From assembly GCA_035319765.1 (NCBI GenBank), contig DATHCB010000107.1, forward strand, positions 1 to 10,356: a stretch of 10,356 nucleotides of DNA, given 5' to 3'. The notes beneath the pieces are model-generated. The model was not told the origin of the DNA. It did no database searches and saw only the letters and a list, made by a program, of their open reading frames with translations. The translations under genes were made by a program, and so were the position numbers. Below are positions 5,858-10,356 of the stretch, one piece after another; the first letter of the stretch is position 1; each line of letters begins with the position of its first letter. Origin of the DNA: DATHCB01 sp035319765. GTDB lineage: Archaea > Thermoproteota > Bathyarchaeia > Bathyarchaeales > SOJC01.

Positions 5858-5947
5858 GTGGGACTTGATATTTCATACTGGAAGCCAACAGTTGGGGAGT
5901 GTGGTGGTTGTATTGGTGTTGTTCAGGCGCACGATAAAGTTTATTAA
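5858..5947 (+). CDS. Candidate 29-residue micro-protein with CGGC motif
   Basis: GTG at 5858 opens a frame reading MGLDISYWKPTVGECGGCIG and ending VVQAHDKVY with TAA at 5945-5947. It lies about where a rightward transcript from the palindromic TATA box would begin. AGGAG at 5841-5845 is 12 bases upstream, rather far for a ribosome site. The amino-acid mix looks more natural than the other + frame over these bases, which gives repeated valines and basic residues. The two close cysteines could bind metal. It may also be chance or the decayed start of a lost gene. Confidence 0.2.
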   Translation: MGLDISYWKPTVGECGGCIGVVQAHDKVY

Positions 5948-5948
5948 A
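5939..5948 (+). promoter_or_regulatory. TATA-like element of the first two-helix membrane protein gene
   Basis: GTTTATTAAA lies about 55 bases before the GTG at 6000. The expected transcript start is near 5970, with a leader of about 30 bases that contains GAGGG at 5988-5992 as ribosome site. Confidence 0.45.
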
Positions 5949-5999
5949 TGTCAATATTTCAGATAACTGTCGGCGACGAAACAAGCAGAGGGAACCAAA

Positions 6000-6263
6000 G
6001 TGAAAGGAGCGTCCTTCTTCGTCATCTTCTTTCTCCTTTTCGTAACGGCAATTCTACTTATTCCTGCGCCAATGTTTCCAGGAGATAATTTGCTGGCAAT
6101 GGTTAATTTAGCAACGTTAGAGTATGGATCCATTCTCGGTGCGTTGATTAACGCTCTATTTTACAGCTTGATTACATGGGCAATTTTTGTATTGGCGATG
6201 AGAAGAATAGGAAGCACTTCAACAGTCAAGCCGTCTATAAAGAAGACTAAGAAAAAAGAATAA
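6000..6263 (+). CDS. Small two-helix membrane protein (paralogue of the gene at 9337)
   Basis: An 87-residue protein beginning MKGASFFVIFFLLFVTAILL, the first membrane helix. A polar loop follows (PMFPGDNLLAMVNLATLEYG), then a second helix with LINALFYSLITWAIFVLAM and a strongly basic tail (RRIG... KKTKKKE). Both ends are probably cytoplasmic. The second helix shares the pattern Y-G...NA..Y.L..W..F with the protein at 9337-9588, and both begin MKGA, so the two are related. GTG start with GAGGG seven bases upstream. It ends two bases from the convergent zinc-ribbon gene. I know no function for the family. Confidence 0.7.
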   Translation: MKGASFFVIFFLLFVTAILLIPAPMFPGDNLLAMVNLATLEYGSILGALINALFYSLITWAIFVLAMRRIGSTSTVKPSIKKTKKKE

Positions 6264-6265
6264 AT

Positions 6266-6496
6266 CTAATGCTCCAGAAATCCGACGATGTGGATTCTGC
6301 TGCCACACTTATTGCACGTTATTTCGAGCTCTTCGAGCTTGTCACTCTTCATCTTGGTGTCAACTATGGTATATACTTCATCCGATTCATCATCTGGAGA
6401 GATTAAGGCACCACATCTCGGGCATGAAAAGTCTCCATTTCCTTCTATCTTGGTGAGATCTACTTTGTACACCTGTTGAGGTCGTTTTGCACTCAT
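6266..6496 (-). CDS. Small zinc-ribbon protein
   Basis: A 76-residue protein with CPRC (Cys25, Cys28) and CNKC (Cys61, Cys64), 32 residues apart, which should bind one zinc. Between them lies a mostly acidic stretch (SPDDESDEVYTI, then DKLEELEIT). The N-terminus is basic (SAKRPQQVYK). Two-knuckle zinc ribbons of this size often bind nucleic acid or act in larger complexes, but nothing here fixes a role. The ATG at 6496 has only a weak GGTG upstream. A good TATA element (6569-6578) lies about 75 bases upstream. The gene converges with the membrane protein gene on its left. Confidence 0.7.
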   Translation of the reverse strand: MSAKRPQQVYKVDLTKIEGNGDFSCPRCGALISPDDESDEVYTIVDTKMKSDKLEELEITCNKCGSRIHIVGFLEH

Positions 6497-6568
6497 TCAT
6501 TGCACCATCCACATGCGACCTTTCGTTTAAGATCGAGGGTTAAAATAAGATTATGAATGCAAGATCTG

Positions 6569-6578
6569 TATTTATAAT
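6569..6578 (-). promoter_or_regulatory. TATA box for the zinc-ribbon gene
   Basis: On the - strand this reads ATTATAAATA, a strong TATA match. The transcript would start near 6545 with a leader of about 45-50 bases. The surrounding 202 bases (6497-6698) hold no convincing gene. Confidence 0.5.
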
Positions 6579-6642
6579 CTGTCTTCACATCGATGCTGAA
6601 TTTGCCTTGATCTCCGTTTAAGATTTTCGCAAAACACGCGAC

Positions 6643-6659
6643 AAGACATAAGAAGTCTT
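6643..6659 (-). terminator. Small inverted repeat downstream of the dehydrogenase operon
   Basis: AAGAC at 6643-6647 and GTCTT at 6655-6659 form a short stem about 40 bases past the end of the second dehydrogenase gene. Reading on the - strand, TGTTTTG follows within about 15 bases. It may help end the operon transcript. Confidence 0.25.
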
Positions 6660-6698
6660 CGTATCGTTTGCTAGATCTCTGATAAGCTTCTTCGAGAA

Positions 6699-7727
6699 CT
6701 ACGGGGTTATAGCTATTTTCACGTCTTTTTTGGATGCCGTTAGCACTTCGAATGCTTCTTTTATTTTATCAAGGGTCATCCTTCTCGTTATTAATGGTTT
6801 AACATTAATTGTCCTGCTCGCAATTAGGTTCAGCGCTTTTTTGAAGTGTGCTGGGGTTGCGTGAAAAGCGCCAACTACCGTGACGTCGCCATAATGAAGC
6901 AGTTCAGTGCCGATCTTAATTTCTGTATTTGGAGGGCATCCTCCGAACTCTAGTATTGTACCACCCTTTCTAGCCATCTTCAACGCTTGTTCCCAAGTGC
7001 TCGGAAGTCCGATGGCTTCTATTACTACATCGACTCCATATTTATCAGTCAATTCTCTAACCTTATTAACTGCATCTTCCTTTTGCGCATTTATCGTCTT
7101 ATCAGCGCCCAGTTCTCTCGCGAATTGCAATCGCTGATCCACTAGGTCAGTCATGATAATTTTTTCAGCGCCCATCTTTCTTACTGTCAACAAGTGCAAC
7201 AACCCAATCGGACCTGCGCCTATAATCGCCACGGAATCGCCCAATTTCACATTTGCTCTTTCGACGCCCCTTAGAACACAAGCCAATGGTTCGGTGATGG
7301 CAGCCTCTTCAAAGGTAACATGTGACGGAATCTCTTGCATGTTAACAAGCACCATTCGTGCTGGAACTTTGATGTATTCCGCATAGGCACCCCAAAGCCA
7401 CATCATATCTTCGCAAAGATTAAAACTGCCCTTCTGGCACATCCGGCAGCGTAAGCAAGGCGCGCTGTTACCGGCACGAATGCGCATTCCAACCTGTGGC
7501 CATGAAAGACCGTCACCAACTTCTACCACTTCCCCAGCCCATTCATGTCCAAATGCGGTCGGGAGTTTGATAACACCCTCCACGTAGCCTCTCTGAAAGA
7601 TCTTCAAATCTGTACCGCAGGTCGTTGCAGTTTTGACCCTAACAAGAACTTCCCCATGCGCAACCTTCGGTTTTGCGACTTCCTCGACGCGCAGATCTTT
7701 GACTCCATAAATCATCGCAGCCTGCAT
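6699..7727 (-). CDS. Zinc-dependent medium-chain dehydrogenase (alcohol/polyol/threonine dehydrogenase family), second gene of operon
   Basis: A 342-residue NAD(P)-dependent oxidoreductase of normal family length. Catalytic zinc ligands are Cys37 (TCGTD), His61-Glu62 (GHEW) and Glu146 (TEPLAC). Structural zinc cysteines are at 91, 94, 97 and 105 (CLRCRMC...C). The Rossmann motif GAGPIG is at 170-175, with Asp194 at the end of the second strand, which favours NAD over NADP. The overall pattern is closest to the L-threonine 3-dehydrogenase/sorbitol dehydrogenase branch, but the substrate cannot be read from sequence. It starts four bases after the stop of the other dehydrogenase, and its ribosome site GAGGAG lies within the last codons of that gene, so the two are co-translated. 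The pair is diverged from a duplication or recruited for consecutive steps; both retain all key residues. Confidence 0.9.
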   Translation of the reverse strand: MQAAMIYGVKDLRVEEVAKPKVAHGEVLVRVKTATTCGTDLKIFQRGYVEGVIKLPTAFGHEWAGEVVEVGDGLSWPQVGMRIRAGNSAPCLRCRMCQKGSFNLCEDMMWLWGAYAEYIKVPARMVLVNMQEIPSHVTFEEAAITEPLACVLRGVERANVKLGDSVAIIGAGPIGLLHLLTVRKMGAEKIIMTDLVDQRLQFARELGADKTINAQKEDAVNKVRELTDKYGVDVVIEAIGLPSTWEQALKMARKGGTILEFGGCPPNTEIKIGTELLHYGDVTVVGAFHATPAHFKKALNLIASRTINVKPLITRRMTLDKIKEAFEVLTASKKDVKIAITP

Positions 7728-7731
7728 TTTC

Positions 7732-8763
7732 TCAGTGCTCCTCGTTCAGGATCACTACTTTTAGGCATTCTTTGCTTTTCGTCGCAGTTTGAAAAGCTTC
7801 TGCAGCACGGCTTAGCGGAAAGCGATGTGTGATTAAAGCATCGGCGCCAATCCTGCCAGAAGATATTAACTCCAGTGCCGTTCGAGTTTCTAAATGAGAA
7901 GTCGAATATGATGGGACTATCTTAATCTCTTGTGAGAACAACCTGTGCGGGCTTATTGGGATTGTCTGCTCCGGCGAAGTCGGCGCGAATACGCAGATTG
8001 TTCCCCCTTTTCTGCAGACATCAAAGGCCGAAGAATAGGCTTTGGCATTTGGTGCGGTGACTATCACGACATCTGCCCCTCTGCCTTCAGTCAACTCCTT
8101 CACTCTCGCCGCAAGATCTTCACTTCGGGCACTCACAGTATCGTCGGCGCCAAATTTTCGCGCTGTCATAAGACGATAGTCAATGACGTCACTTACGATT
8201 ATCTGAGTTGCTCCGGAAAGCCTTGCCAACGAAGTGCTAATCATGCCGGCTGGACCGGCACCAATTATAGCCACAGTATCTCCGTGTTGAATGGCACATT
8301 TTCTTATTGCTCGCAGTCCGCACGCGATTGGCTCGATGAGCGTTGCCTCTTCAAATGAAACCTTCGAGGGAATCTTCAAGGTGTCAATCTGCAAGTTTTC
8401 GCACGGGATTTTGAAATATTCAGCAAACCCTCCTGGTTCTAGGTGTGTTTTGGAGAATTTTTCGCACATCGTATAGTCGCCCCGGCGGCAGTAATGGCAA
8501 GTTAGGCATGCTACGTGATGGTGTGCAAAGATTCTGTCTCCTTTATGGAAGCCTTGAGCCTCGTTGCCCACTTCGGTGATGACACCCGCAGGTTCATGGC
8601 CCAATACTAGAGGTGCACGTTTTTCAAGGTACCACTCCATCAAGTCAGAGCCGCAGATTCCGCAGGCTTTCATTTCCACTAGGACCTCGTTGGCACTGAT
8701 CCTTGGTCTTGAGGTCTCTTCAATTCGCACATCGTCTAGTCCGTAATATACTGCAGCCTTCAT
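7732..8763 (-). CDS. Zinc-dependent medium-chain dehydrogenase, first gene of operon
   Basis: A 343-residue enzyme of the same family as its neighbour. Catalytic zinc ligands are Cys37 (ICGSD), His56-Glu57 (GHEPAG) and Glu144 (IEPIACG). Structural zinc cysteines are at 86, 89, 92 and 100, within HHHVACLTCHYC and DYTMC. The nucleotide motif GAGPAG is at 168-173, with Asp192 suggesting NAD. The HHHVxCxxCHYC and PGGFAEYFKIP signatures are those of the sorbitol/threonine dehydrogenase-like subgroup common in thermophiles; I cannot name the substrate. No Shine-Dalgarno precedes the ATG. The - strand TATA-like CCTTATCA at 8781-8788, about 22 bases upstream, suggests a leaderless transcript. Together with the next gene it would oxidise or reduce alcohols or sugar-derived polyols. 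Confidence 0.9.
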   Translation of the reverse strand: MKAAVYYGLDDVRIEETSRPRISANEVLVEMKACGICGSDLMEWYLEKRAPLVLGHEPAGVITEVGNEAQGFHKGDRIFAHHHVACLTCHYCRRGDYTMCEKFSKTHLEPGGFAEYFKIPCENLQIDTLKIPSKVSFEEATLIEPIACGLRAIRKCAIQHGDTVAIIGAGPAGMISTSLARLSGATQIIVSDVIDYRLMTARKFGADDTVSARSEDLAARVKELTEGRGADVVIVTAPNAKAYSSAFDVCRKGGTICVFAPTSPEQTIPISPHRLFSQEIKIVPSYSTSHLETRTALELISSGRIGADALITHRFPLSRAAEAFQTATKSKECLKVVILNEEH

Positions 8764-8780
8764 GCAAATTCAATCGTTTG

Positions 8781-8788
8781 ATGATAAG
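8781..8788 (-). promoter_or_regulatory. Weak TATA-like element of the dehydrogenase operon
   Basis: On the - strand CCTTATCA lies about 20-25 bases before the ATG, which would make the transcript leaderless, in keeping with the missing ribosome site. The match to TATA is modest. Confidence 0.3.
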
Positions 8789-8831
8789 GACCGCACTTAA
8801 GCCTTTCCGCATATTCAAACCATTGGAATAA

Positions 8832-8840
8832 CCTTTTTAT
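8832..8840 (+). promoter_or_regulatory. TATA box giving a probably leaderless transcript
   Basis: CCTTTTTAT is centred about 27 bases before the ATG at 8864, so transcription should begin at or within a few bases of the start codon. No Shine-Dalgarno is present. It shares a 100-base divergent region with the dehydrogenase operon. Confidence 0.5.
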
Positions 8841-8863
8841 CCGCTGGAAAGAAAGAATTTTTT

Positions 8864-9262
8864 ATGAAGATTCAGAAACCTGACAGACTCACAGGTCAGA
8901 TTGTGCTGGCAATCGGAGTCGTAATGATTCTGATTCCCGTCATATGGTCCATACTTATACTGGCGGGCACTATATCATTCCCTATCTATGTCGCAACACC
9001 CGGGGTAAGCGGTACAAACTCAACCGCCGGAGTCTTGGCTGATGCATTTCCGCTGTACAACACAGTTCCTACGTTTCTACTATTCGTGGTGTTAGTCTAC
9101 GCAGGAAGCGTATTTATGGGCAAAGGCGTAGGACTCATCAAAGAAATTAACTGGACACTTTCGGGAACTACCAGAGCAACTGAAAAGACAGAAGCTGAGG
9201 AGAATCAAGAGCCCGAACGAAAACCGTCGAAAAGAGCCAGAAAAGAAGTCACAGAAGAATAG
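8864..9262 (+). CDS. Two-helix membrane protein with charged cytoplasmic tail
   Basis: A 132-residue protein. A basic N-terminus (KIQKPDR) leads into a first membrane helix (IVLAIGVVMILIPVIWSILI). An outside loop of about 35 residues rich in Thr, Ser, Asn and Pro follows (with NST). A second helix includes FLLFVVLVYAGSVFM. The C-terminal 45 residues are highly charged (EKTEAEENQEPERKPSKRAR), probably disordered and inside the cell. No catalytic motif is visible and I do not recognise the family. It differs from the two MKGA proteins in loop and tail, so it is not clearly a third copy, but it lies directly before one of them, with 74 bases between. Confidence 0.65.
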   Translation: MKIQKPDRLTGQIVLAIGVVMILIPVIWSILILAGTISFPIYVATPGVSGTNSTAGVLADAFPLYNTVPTFLLFVVLVYAGSVFMGKGVGLIKEINWTLSGTTRATEKTEAEENQEPERKPSKRARKEVTEE

Positions 9263-9270
9263 CCCGACGG

Positions 9271-9282
9271 CGCGCTAGCGTG
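9271..9282. repeat. 12-base near-palindrome between two membrane-protein genes
   Basis: CGCGCTAGCGTG is self-complementary apart from one G-T pair. It lies just after a stop codon and before the TATA element of the next gene, so it could be an operator or part of a transcript end. It may equally be chance. Confidence 0.25.
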
Positions 9283-9292
9283 CTATCGAAAG

Positions 9293-9300
9293 CTTATATT
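9293..9300 (+). promoter_or_regulatory. TATA box of the second MKGA membrane-protein gene
   Basis: CTTATATT after AAAG is a good TATA match. A transcript start near 9320 leaves a short leader with GGGGTTGAT at 9325-9333, close to the GGAGGTGAT ribosome consensus, just before the ATG at 9337. Confidence 0.5.
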
Positions 9301-9336
9301 TGTCATAGTTAAAAGAAGCTTAACGGGGTTGATAAA

Positions 9337-9588
9337 ATGAAAGGTGCATTGGTGTTCATTGGCGTTTTTGTTATCGTTTTTCTAGTAACGTTAGGCGTCA
9401 CTTCCCTGCCTCCAGGGCAGGCGATCTATAACAAGCTGAATTTGCCCGCTTCAGTGAAAACGTATAAAGTCGCTGGCGCAATCTACGGCAACGTTTTGAT
9501 AGAAGCGATTTTCAACGCGGCCATTTACGGATTAGTCGTTTGGGTAGTTTTCACGATACTGACACGTGCTTTTAGAAAGAAACCTTAG
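9337..9588 (+). CDS. Small two-helix membrane protein (paralogue of the gene at 6000)
   Basis: An 83-residue protein. The first helix is MKGALVFIGVFVIVFLVTLG. A short outside loop (PPGQAIYNKLNLPASVKTYK) follows. The second helix carries YGNVL, FNAAIYGLVVWVVF and ends in a basic tail (RAFRKKP). Shared with the 6000 gene are the MKGA start, a Pro-Gly and Asn-Leu containing loop, the Y-G...NA..Y.L..W..F helix and the basic end. The ribosome site is good. The gene ends six bases from the convergent E2 gene. Function is unknown; two copies within 3.4 kb suggest a lineage-specific family. Confidence 0.7.
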   Translation: MKGALVFIGVFVIVFLVTLGVTSLPPGQAIYNKLNLPASVKTYKVAGAIYGNVLIEAIFNAAIYGLVVWVVFTILTRAFRKKP

Positions 9589-9594
9589 CGTTAA

Positions 9595-10356
9595 TTAAGA
9601 AGTGAATGTCTCTAGGGCCTTCTTAATTTCTTGCAGAAACTTTGCTGCCGGGGCGCCATCAACAATTCTGTGGTCGTATGCGAGACTTAGTGCCATTAAG
9701 GGTTTAATCACTATTCGCTCTTGTTCAGCCATTGGTTTGTCGACAATTTTTCCTGCGGCCAGAATGGCGGCTTCCGGCGGATTAATTATGGGCATAAACG
9801 TATCGACTCCGTACATGCCAAGATTAGTAATAGTGAAAGTTCCGCCTGTAACGTCTTCTTTGGAAAGTTTTCCTGTTCTCGCCTTTTCAACGAGTTCCCT
9901 AAGTTTGGAGGCTATCTCTTCAAGTGTTTTGTGATCGGCGTCATGTATTACGGGGACTACTAAACCTTGTTCTGTGGCTACTGCAACGCCCACGTTGATG
10001 TCTTCGTAGACTTTGATTTTCTCGTCTTCTGTCAGAGTCGAGTTCAAAAGTGAATGCTTCCTCAAGGCGCTTGCGACCGATGCGACCAATAATTCAGTGT
10101 ATGAGATTTGCTTCTGCTGCCGTATTTTTGCGGCGTTTGACATGTTGACTTCCATGATCACTGTGCTGTGAGGGGCAGTTTTGAAGCTTCTAGAAACACG
10201 CTCAGCAGTGGTCTCCTTCATCCCAGCAAGAGGAATTACTTCTTTAACTCGAGGGCCACGTTGCCCTGCTTCTTCGACAAATCGTTGCACATCAATTTCC
10301 GTGATTCTTCCTTCAGGTCCACTACCTTGTACTTGAGCTAAATCGATCTCATGCTC
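9595..10356 (-). CDS. Dihydrolipoamide acyltransferase (E2) of a 2-oxoacid dehydrogenase complex, C-terminal part
   Basis: The frame is open to the right edge, giving 253 residues; the lipoyl domain and linker lie beyond the window. The visible part begins with the end of the E1/E3-binding domain (IDLAQVQGSGPEGRITEIDV). The acyltransferase core follows: VIPLAGMKETTAERVSRSF, then INVGVAVATEQGLVVPVI, then GTFTITNLGMYGVDTFMPII and the catalytic LAYDHRIVDGAPAAKFL near the end (His in HRIVDG). E2 moves the acyl group from lipoate to CoA and forms the core of pyruvate, branched-chain or 2-oxoglutarate type complexes; the substrate cannot be told from this part. All core motifs are intact. The E1, E3 and lipoate-ligase genes are expected upstream, off the right edge. 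Confidence 0.92.
   Translation of the reverse strand, partial: EHEIDLAQVQGSGPEGRITEIDVQRFVEEAGQRGPRVKEVIPLAGMKETTAERVSRSFKTAPHSTVIMEVNMSNAAKIRQQKQISYTELLVASVASALRKHSLLNSTLTEDEKIKVYEDINVGVAVATEQGLVVPVIHDADHKTLEEIASKLRELVEKARTGKLSKEDVTGGTFTITNLGMYGVDTFMPIINPPEAAILAAGKIVDKPMAEQERIVIKPLMALSLAYDHRIVDGAPAAKFLQEIKKALETFTS

Noticed and set aside
5583..5966. 127-codon + strand frame running through the DUF2148 gene and its upstream region
   Set aside because: Most of it is antisense to the clear Fe-S protein; the part beyond 5790 is a basic, valine-repeat sequence with no recognisable pattern.
1..10356. CRISPR array, transposon or integrase gene
   Set aside because: No regularly spaced repeats, terminal inverted repeats or transposase/recombinase motifs were seen in the plausible genes; the provirus interpretation rests on structural genes only.

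Overview
The window looks archaeal and probably belongs to the Thermoproteota/TACK side; a Bathyarchaeia-like genome is my best guess, but this is inference. The signs are a canonical archaeal Sm-like (LSm) protein gene, TATA-box promoters about 25 bases before starts (one apparently leaderless), Shine-Dalgarno sites of the GAGGTGA type, small archaeal winged-helix proteins, a membrane-tethered winged-helix regulator, and a 2-oxoacid dehydrogenase E2 gene. No rRNA, tRNA or CRISPR array is visible.

Left part (1-2630): a piece of a head-tail virus or provirus. The end of a tape-measure-like protein runs in from the left edge. It is followed by a 633-residue baseplate/tail-hub protein of the gp27-like type, with extra beta-rich domains inserted in its middle, and then a small winged-helix protein. 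All are on the + strand, closely spaced, and read as one transcription unit.

Middle (2631-4837): a 351-base gap holds a decayed copy of the end of the winged-helix gene and two copies of a GTCAA-N6-TTGAC operator-like element. It precedes a membrane-tethered winged-helix regulator with an extracellular domain. Next come two more GC-rich + strand genes: a membrane-anchored beta-sandwich protein and a short protein resembling a virus structural protein. The second runs into a fragment whose coding frame is shifted by one base. This may be a pseudogene or the scar at the right edge of the virus-derived region.

Right part (4850-10356): ordinary host genes. These are LSm; a DUF2148-type iron-sulfur protein; a two-helix membrane protein; a zinc-ribbon protein; a two-gene operon of zinc-dependent medium-chain dehydrogenases; another two-helix membrane protein; a paralogue of the first two-helix protein; and, entering from the right edge on the - strand, the C-terminal 253 residues of a dihydrolipoamide acyltransferase (E2). 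Three convergent gene pairs have gaps of only 2 to 27 bases. The genes do not form one pathway. The clearest functional units are the tail module, the dehydrogenase pair, and the E2 gene, whose partners would lie beyond the right edge.
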